Shown: in pieces, positions 1 through 7,803 of the stretch | How the letters are laid out: each line of letters starts with the position of its first letter | Position numbering within the stretch: position 1 is the stretch's first letter | Source: Pseudomonas sp. MIACH | Lineage (GTDB): Bacteria; Pseudomonadota; Gammaproteobacteria; Pseudomonadales; Pseudomonadaceae | Assembly (NCBI RefSeq): GCF_001269925.1 | Contig: NZ_LHVO01000042.1 | Location: 1-64,000, forward strand | DNA: 64,000 nt | Direction of reading: 5' to 3' | Position numbers and translations under genes: made by a program | Notes under the pieces: model-generated | Database searches by the model: none | What the model saw: the letters and a program-made list of their open reading frames with translations, nothing else | What the model was told of the DNA's origin: nothing

Positions 1-1
1 G

Positions 2-67
2 TTGGGGTTACGGTCGCGGGTGGAGGCGGCGGTTTGGGCGATGGAGCATTTGCGGCAGGCGGGGTGA
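2..67 (+). CDS. C-terminal end of a NarL/LuxR-type response regulator (partial)
   Basis: Frame 2 encodes the last 21 codons of a protein that begins upstream of the window, ending LGLRSRVEAAVWAMEHLRQAG then TGA at 65-67. The SRVEAAVWA core matches the end of the LuxR helix-turn-helix in NarL-family response regulators (E. coli NarL ends with KSRVEAAVW plus a short tail). Its position beside the nir genes suggests a nitrate/nitric-oxide-linked regulator of the NarL/DnrE kind, but only the tail is visible, so this is inference. Confidence 0.6.
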   Translation: MGLRSRVEAAVWAMEHLRQAG

Positions 68-215
68 GTTTGTTTGTGTACATATCCGTTGCTGCGGTAA
101 CGGCTGATATTGGTTCCGCCCTTACGGCGGGTCACTTTGGAAAAGAGCCCCCAAGTAACCAAAGGGCTCTTGCCCCACCACTCGGCACCTCGCTTGGGCT
201 CGGTGTGCCCTCACT

Positions 216-308
216 CAGGCTTGAATCCGTGGGCCGCCGTCATGGGCCATCCTTGGCCCAGGACGGCTAACCCGGCGTCCTGCCGGGTTACCCACGGATT
301 CAAGCCTG
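216..308. repeat. Inverted repeat with 18-bp arms
   Basis: CAGGCTTGAATCCGTGGG at 216-233 is the exact reverse complement of 291-308. The 57-bp loop contains further complementary GGCCCA/TGGGCC and CCCGGC/GCCGGG pieces. It could fold as a long hairpin and is part of the composite element. Confidence 0.75.
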
Positions 309-350
309 CGTTCGGCCAGCGTGTTTGACGGGGCGCCTAAGATCAAGATC

Positions 351-404
351 AAAAGCCAGAGCAAAAGCCAGAGCAAAAGCCAGAGCAAAAGCCAGAGCAA
401 AAGC
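351..404. repeat. 12-bp tandem repeat, about 4.5 copies
   Basis: Four consecutive copies of AAAAGCCAGAGC (351-398) are followed by a partial copy. On the minus strand it reads as repeated Leu/Trp or Ala/Phe codons in spurious open frames, which is a by-product of the repeat. Probably a small variable-number tandem repeat. Confidence 0.85.
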
Positions 405-435
405 AGGCTGAGGCCTACCTGCTGGATGGAGATCC

Positions 436-530
436 AAATGTGGGAGGGGGCTTGCCCCCGATGAGGGAGTGTCAGTTGATGGATTTGGTACTGACCCACT
501 GCAATCGGGGGCAAGCCCCCTCCCACATTT
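436..530. repeat. REPIN, GTGGGAGGGGGCTTGC type
   Basis: AAATGTGGGAGGGGGCTTGC at 436-455 and its inverted copy ending at 530 enclose about 55 bp. The 16-mer core matches the group I REP sequence described in P. fluorescens SBW25. Confidence 0.85.
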
Positions 531-626
531 ACCGAGTACACCAGACCCAACACCGGTCGGCTCTAAGGCCGCCGCGGCTTGGCTTTTGATCTGGAGTGAG
601 GGCATACCGAGCCTCGTAAGCAGCCG

Positions 627-875
627 CTACGCAAATAACGGATATGTACTCAGTAAAGCGACCACAACCACCCCCCACCCCAGCATCAAAAATCTCCACA
701 ACACTGGCCCACGCCGCAAGTCCATAAACCCATCCACAATCACCCATCCCTTGACCACCGCCAGCAACAACACCCCCCACCACAACCCGGAGGCCCCCGT
801 CAGTACAGTGCCAACGCTCAGCACCACCAACATCAGCCAACACAGGATCAGCGTCTGGGAATCCGTCATACCCAC
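627..875 (-). CDS. nirP: NirP, small membrane protein resembling cytochrome c oxidase subunit IV
   Basis: An 82-residue protein with three hydrophobic segments (about residues 8-28, 31-48 and 58-79). Size and order (nirQ-nirO-nirP) match the P. aeruginosa nirQOP operon, where NirP is a small inner-membrane protein of unclear function resembling the subunit IV group of heme-copper oxidases. It starts 1 bp after nirO ends and should be co-transcribed with it. The last codons (STYPLFA-stop) lie in the terminal repeat of the adjacent composite element, so the C-terminus may not be ancestral. Confidence 0.75.
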   Translation of the reverse strand: MGMTDSQTLILCWLMLVVLSVGTVLTGASGLWWGVLLLAVVKGWVIVDGFMDLRRGPVLWRFLMLGWGVVVVALLSTYPLFA

Positions 876-876
876 C

Positions 877-1440
877 TCAGCGAATCACATAGACCAACGG
901 AAACAGCACCACCCACACCAGATCCACCATGTGCCAATACAGCACCCCCGACTCCAGCCCGTCGACTGACAGCCCGCCGCACCAGCAGGCCAGCGCCAGC
1001 CACCCCAGAATCACCATCCCCAGCAGCACATGCAGGAAATGAAACCCCGTGAGTATCCAGTACAAGGTAAAAAACGTGCTGTGCTCCAGGCCCAGTCCGG
1101 CAGCGCCCAGGTGGGCATACTCGGTGAGCTTGATCCCCACATACACCAGCGCCACCAACAACGCCCCCCACAACAAGCAAGCGCCCCGGCGCGAATGCCC
1201 CAAACGCACCTGCTGTACAGCCAACGCTGCCAACAAGCCTGCGGTCAGCAGGCTCAAGGTCATCGCCAACCCGGTCGAGGTATGCAGCTGTGCGCGCCCT
1301 TCGGCAAACAGCTCGGGCTTGAGCACCTGGGTCACGGCAAATGCCAGGATCAGGATCGCAAACACCGACAGCTCGGCGAGGATGAAGAACCACATCGCCA
1401 GGTCGCCTGGCAGGCGGCGCGGTTCAGGCAAAGTGCACAT
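877..1440 (-). CDS. nirO: NirO, cytochrome c oxidase subunit III-like membrane protein
   Basis: A 187-residue protein with about five membrane segments. The motifs GDLAMWFFILAE near the N-terminus, and H..G...L then WH..D.VW...FPL.Y near the C-terminus, are typical of heme-copper oxidase subunit III, as in NorE/NirO. The family accompanies nitrite and nitric oxide reductases; its exact role is not settled. The start overlaps the 3' end of nirQ by 17 bp, which suggests translational coupling in a nirQ-nirO-nirP transcript. Confidence 0.85.
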   Translation of the reverse strand: MCTLPEPRRLPGDLAMWFFILAELSVFAILILAFAVTQVLKPELFAEGRAQLHTSTGLAMTLSLLTAGLLAALAVQQVRLGHSRRGACLLWGALLVALVYVGIKLTEYAHLGAAGLGLEHSTFFTLYWILTGFHFLHVLLGMVILGWLALACWCGGLSVDGLESGVLYWHMVDLVWVVLFPLVYVIR

Positions 1441-2200
1441 CCACCACGTCCATCAGCGCGGCGACGGTCTGCGGGTCGTCGCTCAAGGGTTCGGCCAGGC
1501 ACGCCAGGCAGGCTTCGCGCGGGCTCATGCCGGCGCCGATCAAGCGTGCGGTGAAGATCAGCAGCCGCGTCGAAGCCACCTCCTCCAGGTCATGCTGATC
1601 AAGCCGACGCAGCGCCTGGCCGAGGCGCACGACCTGGGCGGACAGCGCCACATCCACACCGGCCTCGCGGGCGACGATGCGTTCCTCGTCGGCCACCGGC
1701 GGGTAACCAAAACGCATCGCCACGAAGCGCTGGCGGGTGCTGGGTTTCATGCCCTTGAGCAGGTTCTGGTAGCCGGGGTTGTACGACACCACCAGCATGA
1801 ACGAGGCCGGCGCCTTGAGCACTTCGCCGGTGCGTTCCAGGAACAGTTCGCGGCGTTCATCGGCAATCGGGTGCAGCACCACGGCGGTGTCCTGGCGTGC
1901 TTCGACAACTTCGTCGAGGTAGCAGATCCCGCCTTCGCGCACGGCGCGGGTCAGTGGGCCGTCCTGCCACCAGGTGCCGTCGGTGCCGATCAGGTGGCGG
2001 CCGAGCAGGTCGGCGGCGCTGAGGTCGTCGTGGCAGGCGACGGTGTACAGCGGCAGGTTCAGGCGATGCGCCATGTGCTGCACGAAGCGCGTCTTGCCAC
2101 AGCCCGTGGGGCCTTTGATCAGCACCGGCAGGTGGTGGCGCCAGGCGTGTTCGAACAGCTGCTGTTCGTTGTCCTGCGGTTGGTAGAAGGGCTCGGTCAT
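1424..2200 (-). CDS. nirQ: NirQ, MoxR-type AAA+ ATPase for nitrite/NO reductase activation
   Basis: A 258-residue cytoplasmic AAA+ protein with Walker A GPTGCGKT at residues 30-37 and a Walker B-like ICYLDEVVEA. It belongs to the NirQ/NorQ/CbbQ branch, which in Pseudomonas is needed for functional NO and nitrite reductases, probably by remodelling or metal insertion. The ATG at 2200 gives the family N-terminus MTEPFYQPQ; the upstream in-frame extension has no homology-like character. Transcribed divergently from nirS, with an FNR-type box 78 bp upstream. Confidence 0.93.
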   Translation of the reverse strand: MTEPFYQPQDNEQQLFEHAWRHHLPVLIKGPTGCGKTRFVQHMAHRLNLPLYTVACHDDLSAADLLGRHLIGTDGTWWQDGPLTRAVREGGICYLDEVVEARQDTAVVLHPIADERRELFLERTGEVLKAPASFMLVVSYNPGYQNLLKGMKPSTRQRFVAMRFGYPPVADEERIVAREAGVDVALSAQVVRLGQALRRLDQHDLEEVASTRLLIFTARLIGAGMSPREACLACLAEPLSDDPQTVAALMDVVDVHFA

Positions 2201-2277
2201 TACGCGTACTCGCAACGGGTTCGGCCCCCACGCTAAGGGCCCCTGCGACAACCTGGCAAGCACGTACAACGGCAAAC

Positions 2278-2291
2278 TTGATCGCCGTCAA
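2278..2291. promoter_or_regulatory. FNR-type (ANR/DNR) binding site between nirQ and nirS
   Basis: TTGAT-CGCC-GTCAA. The consensus is TTGAT-N4-ATCAA, and the recalled P. aeruginosa nirS site (TTGATTCCGGTCAA) has the same GTCAA right half. It lies 78 bp from the nirQ start and 104 bp from the nirS start, so it could serve either or both divergent promoters; at -41.5 the nirS transcript would start near 2326. DNR (nitric oxide) or ANR (oxygen limitation) control is inferred. Confidence 0.85.
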
Positions 2292-2395
2292 GCGAGCATC
2301 GCGCCACTGCAACATAGTCTTGCCTGGCACTAAGAACCTGCGCTCTACCCCGCCTTCGCCGGGCATCGCAAAGGTCTTGCCTGAGGAGATACGGA

Positions 2396-4069
2396 ATGCT
2401 GACTCGCAACAGAAAACCCTGGGTCCTGAGTCTTGCCAGCCTGAGCTGCGCCCTGGCCCTCGCATTGCCCATCAACGCCCATGGCGACGCGCCGGCCGGG
2501 ATGGTGAAAAGCCCCGGCGCGCCGGACATCAGCCAGGCTGAGTTCGACGCCTCCAAACAGATTTACTTCGAACGCTGCGCCGGCTGCCACGGTGTGTTGC
2601 GCAAAGGCGCCACCGGCAAGCCGCTGACACCGGACATCACCCAGGCCCGTGGCCAGGCTTATCTGGAAGCGCTGATCACCTACGGCTCCCCGGCCGGCAT
2701 GCCCAACTGGGGCACGTCCAATGCGCTGACCAAGGCGCAGATCAGCAGCATGGCCACCTTCATCCAGCACACCGCGCCCACCCCGCCGGAATGGGGCATG
2801 GCCGAAACCCTCAAAACCTGGAAAGTGCTGGTCAAGCCCGAAGACCGGCCAAAAAAACAACTGAACACGCTCAACCTGCAAAACCTGTTCTCGGTCACCC
2901 TGCGCGACGACGGCAAGATCGCCCTGGTGGACGGCGACACCAAGCAGATCATCAAGCTGATCGACACCGGTTACGCCGTGCATATCTCGCGTATCTCCGC
3001 TTCCGGCCGCTATCTGCTGGTGATCGGCCGCGATGCCAAGATCGACATGATCGACCTGTGGCCCCTGGAGCCGACCAAAGTCGCCGAGATCAAGGTGGGC
3101 ATCGAGGCCCGCTCGGTGGAGACTTCGAAGTTCAAGGGCTATGAAGACAAATACGCGATTGCCGGTTCCTACTGGCCGCCGCAGTTCACCATCATGGATG
3201 GCGAAACCCTGGAGCCCAAGCAGATCGTGTCCACTCGGGGCATGACCGTCGATAAGCAGGAATACCACCCGGAACCCCGCGTGGCGGCAATCATCGCCTC
3301 CCACGAGTGGCCGGAGTTCATCGTCAATATCAAGGAAACCGGCAAGGTGATGCTGGTCAATTACCAGGACATCAAGAACCTCACCATCACCACCATCGAC
3401 GCCGCGCCGTTCCTGCATGACGGCGGCTGGGACAGCACCCACCGCTACTTCATGACTGCCGCGAACAACTCCAACAAGGTCGCGGTGATCGACTCCAAGG
3501 AGCGCAAGCTCACCGCGTTGGTAGAGGTCGGCAAGACCCCGCACCCTGGCCGTGGCGCCAACTTCAATCACCCAAAATACGGGCCGGTATGGGCCACCAG
3601 CCACTTGGGCGACGGCGGTATTTCGGTGATCGGCACCGACCCGATCAAGCACCCGCAATACGCCTGGAAACAGGTGGAATCCCTCAAGGGCCAGGGCGGT
3701 GGTTCGCTGTTTATCAAGACCCACCCCAACTCCCATCACCTGTATGTCGACACCACCCTCAACCCCGACGCCAAGCTCAGCCAGTCGGTGGCGGTGTTCG
3801 ACATCAACCAGCTGGACAAGGGCTACACCGTGCTGCCGATTGCCGAGTATTCGGGCATCAAGCAAGGCGCGCTGCGGGTGGTGCAACCGGAATACAACAA
3901 GGCCGGTGACGAGGTGTGGTTCTCGGTGTGGAACGGCCAGACCGAAGAGTCGGCGCTGGTGGTGATCGACGACAAGACCTTGAAGCTCAAGCAAGTGATC
4001 CGCGACAAGCGCCTGATCACGCCGACTGGAAAATTCAACGTCTACAACACCCAACACGACATTTATTGA
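2396..4069 (+). CDS. nirS: NirS, cytochrome cd1 nitrite reductase
   Basis: Reduces nitrite to nitric oxide in the periplasm. The 557-residue precursor has a Sec signal (about residues 1-30), an N-terminal cytochrome c domain with CAGCH at 61-65 and probable Met102 ligand, then the eight-bladed d1 propeller. His196 aligns with the d1 axial ligand (P. aeruginosa His182), and His341 and His383 with the two active-site histidines (His327, His369) by spacing. RBS GAGGAG lies 6 bp upstream. First gene of an operon running without large gaps to nirN. Confidence 0.98.
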   Translation: MLTRNRKPWVLSLASLSCALALALPINAHGDAPAGMVKSPGAPDISQAEFDASKQIYFERCAGCHGVLRKGATGKPLTPDITQARGQAYLEALITYGSPAGMPNWGTSNALTKAQISSMATFIQHTAPTPPEWGMAETLKTWKVLVKPEDRPKKQLNTLNLQNLFSVTLRDDGKIALVDGDTKQIIKLIDTGYAVHISRISASGRYLLVIGRDAKIDMIDLWPLEPTKVAEIKVGIEARSVETSKFKGYEDKYAIAGSYWPPQFTIMDGETLEPKQIVSTRGMTVDKQEYHPEPRVAAIIASHEWPEFIVNIKETGKVMLVNYQDIKNLTITTIDAAPFLHDGGWDSTHRYFMTAANNSNKVAVIDSKERKLTALVEVGKTPHPGRGANFNHPKYGPVWATSHLGDGGISVIGTDPIKHPQYAWKQVESLKGQGGGSLFIKTHPNSHHLYVDTTLNPDAKLSQSVAVFDINQLDKGYTVLPIAEYSGIKQGALRVVQPEYNKAGDEVWFSVWNGQTEESALVVIDDKTLKLKQVIRDKRLITPTGKFNVYNTQHDIY

Positions 4070-4093
4070 GCCCCATCAACACGAGGTCACCGA

Positions 4094-4408
4094 ATGAAAA
4101 ATATTCTCCTCGCACTGCTGGCTTCCGCCGCTGCGCTCAGCCTGCAACCGGTGTTGGCACAAGACGGTCCTGGGTTGTTCAACAGCAAACCCTGTGTGGG
4201 CTGCCACATGATTGACGGCAAACTGGTGGGACCGGCCTTGAAGGACGTCGCGGCCAAGAATGCCGGTGTGAAGGACGCCGCCACCACCCTGGCCAGCCAT
4301 ATCAAGAGCGGTACCCAGGGCAACTGGGGACCGGTCCCGATGCCGCCGAACCAGATCACCGATGATGAAGCCAAGGTGTTGGCCGATTGGGTCCTGACCT
4401 TGAAATAA
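4094..4408 (+). CDS. nirM: NirM, cytochrome c551, electron donor to NirS
   Basis: A 104-residue precursor with a signal peptide cleaved near residue 22 (VLA-QD) and a class I c-type heme site CVGCH at 34-38. The distal ligand is Met83 in PVPMPPN, typical of Pseudomonas c551. It carries electrons from the bc1 complex to cytochrome cd1. It begins 24 bp after nirS in the same order as P. aeruginosa nirSM. Confidence 0.96.
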   Translation: MKNILLALLASAAALSLQPVLAQDGPGLFNSKPCVGCHMIDGKLVGPALKDVAAKNAGVKDAATTLASHIKSGTQGNWGPVPMPPNQITDDEAKVLADWVLTLK

Positions 4409-4424
4409 GCACAAGGAGCACGCC

Positions 4425-4742
4425 ATGCAAGCATCGATGATCGGTACGGCCATGGCGCTGCTCCTGCTGATTCCCGCGCGGGCAGCAGCCACCCCGGACG
4501 CTGCCCGCCTTGAACACCTGTTGACCCAGGATTGCGGGGCCTGTCATGGCCTGCACCTCACCGGCGGCCTGGGCCCGGCCCTCACACCGCAAGCCCTCGC
4601 CGACCACAGCCGCGACAGCTTGATCGCCACTGTGACCTACGGCCGCCATGCCCGCGCCATGCCTGGTTGGGGCCCGCTGCTCAGTGCCGGCGATATTGCC
4701 TGGCTGGTCGACCGCCTTTTGCAAGGAAGCCCCCCACCATGA
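4425..4742 (+). CDS. nirC: NirC, periplasmic c-type cytochrome
   Basis: A 105-residue precursor with signal peptide, heme site CGACH at 37-41 and probable ligand Met79. NirC is an alternative electron donor to NirS and has been implicated in cd1 maturation. Its TGA overlaps the nirF ATG (ATGA at 4739-4742), so the two are translationally coupled. Confidence 0.93.
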   Translation: MQASMIGTAMALLLLIPARAAATPDAARLEHLLTQDCGACHGLHLTGGLGPALTPQALADHSRDSLIATVTYGRHARAMPGWGPLLSAGDIAWLVDRLLQGSPPP

Positions 4743-5908
4743 TGCGACCCACCTTGTTATCCCTGTGCCTGTTGCTGGGCGCCTGCGCCCAACCTGCGTT
4801 GCGCGGCAGCGGCGACCTGGGCCTGGTGATCGAACGCGCCAGTGGCAGCGTGCAGATTATCGAGAGCACCGGCATGACCGAACTGGCCCGTATCGAGGGG
4901 CTGGGCGACCTGTCCCACGCCTCGGCGGTGTTTTCCCGCGACCAGCGCTACGCGTATGTGTTTGCCCGCGATGGCGGGCTGACCAAGATCGACCTGCTGC
5001 GCCAACGCATCGAGCGGCGCATCGTCCAGGGTGGCAACAGCATCGGCGGCGCCATCAGCCAGGATGGGCGCTTGATCGCCGTGTCCAATTACGTGCCGGG
5101 CGGGGTCAAGGTGTTCGATGCAGAAGACCTGACCCTCATCGCCGACATCCCCGCGACCGCAATGGCCGATGGCAAGCGCTCGCGGGTGGTCGGCCTGGTG
5201 GATGCGCCCGGCCAGCGCTTCGTGTTCAGCCTGTTCGACACCGGCGAGATCTGGAGCGCCGACTTCAGCCACGGCAACCCGCCGCGCATCACCCGCTTCA
5301 AGGACGTCGGCGAGCAACCCTATGACGCGCTGATCACCGCCGACGGCCGCTACTACATGGCCGGGCTGTTCGGTGAAGACGGCATGGCCCAGCTCGACCT
5401 GTGGCACCCGGAGCGCGGCGTGGTGCGCGTGCTCAAGGACTATGGGCGCGGCCAGGCCAAGCTGCCGGTGTACAAGATGCCGCACCTGGAGGGCTGGGCC
5501 GTCGCCGATGACCAGGCGTTCGTGCCGGCGGTGGGACGTCACCAGGTGCTGGTGATGGACGCACGCACCTGGCAGCAGACGGCGGCGATCCCGGTGGCCG
5601 GGCAGCCGATTTTCGTCACTGCACGCCCCGACGGGCGCCAGCTGTGGGTCAACTTCGCCTACCCGGACAACGACCGGGTGCAGGTGCTCGACACCGAAAC
5701 CCATCAGGTGGTCGCCGACCTGCGTCCCGGCCCCGGCGTGTTGCACATGGAGTTCACGGGGCGCGGCGAGCAACTGTGGCTGTCGGTGCGTGACGACGAA
5801 CAGTTGCAAGTGTGGGACCCGTACCGCCTGACCCTGCTGAAAACCTTACCGGCCAAGAGTCCCAGCGGGATTTTCTTCAGCCTGCGCGCGCAAAAAATGG
5901 GGTATTGA
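4739..5908 (+). CDS. nirF: NirF, heme d1 biosynthesis lipoprotein
   Basis: A 389-residue protein resembling the d1 propeller of NirS and NirN but lacking a c-type heme site. It starts at the first ATG of MMRPTLL, overlapping the nirC stop; a longer open frame upstream would run inside nirC. The signal ends in lipobox LLGAC (Cys about residue 17), so it should be anchored to the periplasmic side. In the known pathway NirF dehydrogenates a late intermediate during d1 formation. Confidence 0.94.
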   Translation: MMRPTLLSLCLLLGACAQPALRGSGDLGLVIERASGSVQIIESTGMTELARIEGLGDLSHASAVFSRDQRYAYVFARDGGLTKIDLLRQRIERRIVQGGNSIGGAISQDGRLIAVSNYVPGGVKVFDAEDLTLIADIPATAMADGKRSRVVGLVDAPGQRFVFSLFDTGEIWSADFSHGNPPRITRFKDVGEQPYDALITADGRYYMAGLFGEDGMAQLDLWHPERGVVRVLKDYGRGQAKLPVYKMPHLEGWAVADDQAFVPAVGRHQVLVMDARTWQQTAAIPVAGQPIFVTARPDGRQLWVNFAYPDNDRVQVLDTETHQVVADLRPGPGVLHMEFTGRGEQLWLSVRDDEQLQVWDPYRLTLLKTLPAKSPSGIFFSLRAQKMGY

Positions 5909-5909
5909 A

Positions 5910-6368
5910 ATGGACCTTGATTCGCTCAGCCAGCAATTGATCGAACGCTTCCAGCACGGCATGCCGCTGTGCGCCGAGCCCTACCGCGAAATGGCCCAGG
6001 TACTGGGCTGCAGCGCGGCCGAGGTGATGGCCTGCCTGCAACGCCTGGAACTGGCCGGCGCGTTGTCGCGCATCGGCCCGGTGTTCGAACACACCCGCGC
6101 CGGCGCCAGCACCCTGGCCGCCCTGGCAGTGCCGATCGAGCGCCTGGAACAAGTAGCCGCGCGCGTCAGCCAGTACCCGGAGGTCAATCACAACTATGCC
6201 CGCGAGCATCATTACAACCTGTGGTTCGTGCTCACCGGGCCCCATCGCCAACACCTGCAGCAAATCCTCGACGAGCTGGAGAAAGACACCGGCCTCACTC
6301 CCCTGGACCTGCCGATGCTCACCGCCTATCGCATCGACCTTGGATTTTCCCTCGGAGAGCAGCCGTGA
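5910..6368 (+). CDS. nirD: NirD, siroheme decarboxylase subunit
   Basis: A 152-residue AsnC/Lrp-like protein with an N-terminal helix-turn-helix-like region and the family signature HNYAREHHYNLWFV in its C-terminal half. NirD with NirL, NirG and NirH decarboxylates siroheme to didecarboxysiroheme on the way to heme d1; despite the fold these are enzymes, not regulators. It begins 1 bp after nirF ends and its TGA overlaps the GTG start of nirL. Confidence 0.93.
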   Translation: MDLDSLSQQLIERFQHGMPLCAEPYREMAQVLGCSAAEVMACLQRLELAGALSRIGPVFEHTRAGASTLAALAVPIERLEQVAARVSQYPEVNHNYAREHHYNLWFVLTGPHRQHLQQILDELEKDTGLTPLDLPMLTAYRIDLGFSLGEQP

Positions 6369-6880
6369 TCGCGCCACTGAACCACGAGCAGATGCTCGAT
6401 CTGCGCCAGTGCCTGGAGCGCGGTTTGCCCATCGTCGCGCGGCCCTACGACGAGCTCGCCGAGCAGATCGGCGCCCACCACGATCAGGTGCTGCAACAGA
6501 TGCAGCAATGGCATGGCCAGGGCCTGTTCCGTCGCGTCGGCCTGGTGCTCAACCACCGCGCATTGGGCTTTGTGGCCAACGCCATGCTGGTGCTGGATGT
6601 GCCGGATGCGCTGGTCGATGAAGTCGGTGCGCGCCTGGGCCGCGCGCCCGGCGTGAACCTGTGTTACCAGCGCCCGCGACGCCTGCCGCAGTGGCGCTAC
6701 AACCTGTTCTGCATGGTCCACGGCCGCGAGCGCGCGGTGGTCGAGGCGCAGATCCAGGCGTTGCTGGAGCAGCATCTGCTCAGCGACCTGCCCCACCAAC
6801 TGCTGTTCAGCACCCGCGCCTTCAAACAATGCGGTGGGCGTTTTGCACCGCCGCCATCGCAGGTATGGGCCCATGGATGA
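6365..6880 (+). CDS. nirL: NirL, siroheme decarboxylase subunit
   Basis: A 171-residue AsnC/Lrp-like partner of NirD. The GTG start at 6365 overlaps the nirD stop (GTGA). Its signature CYQRPRRLPQWRYNLFCMVHG is of the L/H subtype, different from the HNY..REH subtype of NirD and NirG, so the four genes form two D/L-like pairs. It acts in the cytoplasm on siroheme and overlaps nirG by 8 bp. Confidence 0.9.
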   Translation: MIAPLNHEQMLDLRQCLERGLPIVARPYDELAEQIGAHHDQVLQQMQQWHGQGLFRRVGLVLNHRALGFVANAMLVLDVPDALVDEVGARLGRAPGVNLCYQRPRRLPQWRYNLFCMVHGRERAVVEAQIQALLEQHLLSDLPHQLLFSTRAFKQCGGRFAPPPSQVWAHG

Positions 6881-7316
6881 ACTGGATCGGCAATTGCTCA
6901 ACCGCCTGCAACACGGCCTACCGCTGGTGCGCCAGCCCTGGCAACAGGTGGCCGAGGAACTGCACAGCCATCCGAGTGAACTGCTCGACCGCTTGTATGC
7001 CCTGCTCAAAGACGGCGTGCTCACGCGCTTCGGCCCGATGTTCGACATCGAGCGTCTCGGCGGCGCCTTCACCCTGGCCGCGCTGGCTGTACCCGAAGCG
7101 CAGTTTGACGCCGTCGCCGAACAGCTCAACGCCCTGCCCCAGGTGGCCCACAACTACCGCCGCGAACACCGCTGGAACATGTGGTTCGTGCTGGCCTGCG
7201 CCACCGAGCAGGAGTTGGCCGCCACCCTATCGCGCATCGAGGCCCTGACCGGGTTGGCGGTGCTCAATCTGCCGAAGGAGCACACCTACCATGTCGGTCT
7301 GTATTTCCCGGTCTGA
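6873..7316 (+). CDS. nirG: NirG, siroheme decarboxylase subunit
   Basis: A 147-residue NirD-type protein with HNYRREHRWNMWFV matching the NirD signature, including the histidines expected to act on siroheme propionate/acetate chains. The ATG at 6873 gives MDELDRQLLNRLQ, close to the NirD N-terminus. Its 3' end overlaps nirH by 26 bp, an unusually long overlap within this operon. Confidence 0.9.
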   Translation: MDELDRQLLNRLQHGLPLVRQPWQQVAEELHSHPSELLDRLYALLKDGVLTRFGPMFDIERLGGAFTLAALAVPEAQFDAVAEQLNALPQVAHNYRREHRWNMWFVLACATEQELAATLSRIEALTGLAVLNLPKEHTYHVGLYFPV

Positions 7317-7800
7317 CAACACCCTGGCCCTGCACCTGGTCGCCCTCACCCAAAGCGGCCTGCCGCTGGTGGAGGACCCTTGGGCCTGGCTCGCCGAGCA
7401 GTTGGGCATCAGCGTCGAATCGACCCTCGACCTGCTCAAGCGCCTGCAAGCCGAAGGCGCGATCCGGCGTATCGCCGCCGTGCCCAACCACTACCGCCTG
7501 GGCTATCGGCATAACGGCATGACCGTATGGGACGTGGCCGATGTGCACATGCCGCGCCTGGGAGAACTGATCGGCGCCCAGCCGTTTGTCAGCCATTGCT
7601 ACCGTCGCCCCCGGCGCCCGGACTGGCCCTACAACCTGTTCGCCATGGTGCATGGCCGCAGCCGCGAAGAAATCGACAGCTACCGTGAGCACCTGCGTTT
7701 CCTGCTGGGGGATGCCTGCCACGCCGACGAGATGCTGGTGAGCAGCCGCATCCTGAAAAAGACCGGCCTGCGCCTGACGCCGGCGCACTCAAAGGATTAG
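7291..7800 (+). CDS. nirH: NirH, siroheme decarboxylase subunit
   Basis: A 169-residue NirL-type protein with CYRRPRRPDWPYNLFAMVHG, the L/H-subtype signature. It begins inside nirG and ends 3 bp before nirJ. With NirD, NirL and NirG it completes the set for siroheme decarboxylation, in the same D-L-G-H order as P. aeruginosa. Confidence 0.9.
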   Translation: MSVCISRSDNTLALHLVALTQSGLPLVEDPWAWLAEQLGISVESTLDLLKRLQAEGAIRRIAAVPNHYRLGYRHNGMTVWDVADVHMPRLGELIGAQPFVSHCYRRPRRPDWPYNLFAMVHGRSREEIDSYREHLRFLLGDACHADEMLVSSRILKKTGLRLTPAHSKD

Positions 7801-7803
7801 CCC

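Larger units (their letters stand above)
76..651. repeat. Composite intergenic element with about 31-bp inverted ends
   Basis: The left end (76-106) and the reverse complement of the right end (621-651) agree at about 26 of 31 positions and share GTACATATCCGTT. Between them are a 93-bp inverted repeat (216-308), a 12-bp tandem repeat (351-404) and a REPIN (436-530). From memory, the TACATATCCGTT...CGGCTG...GGCGGGTCACTTT text recurs between genes of fluorescent pseudomonads. No credible gene lies inside. The right end overlaps the last codons of nirP. Confidence 0.6.

Noticed and set aside
351..404. Possible CRISPR array
   Set aside because: Repeats are directly abutting 12-mers without spacers.
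2345..4057. Long minus-strand open frame opposite nirS
   Set aside because: Shadow of nirS; no recognizable domain and no plausible start.
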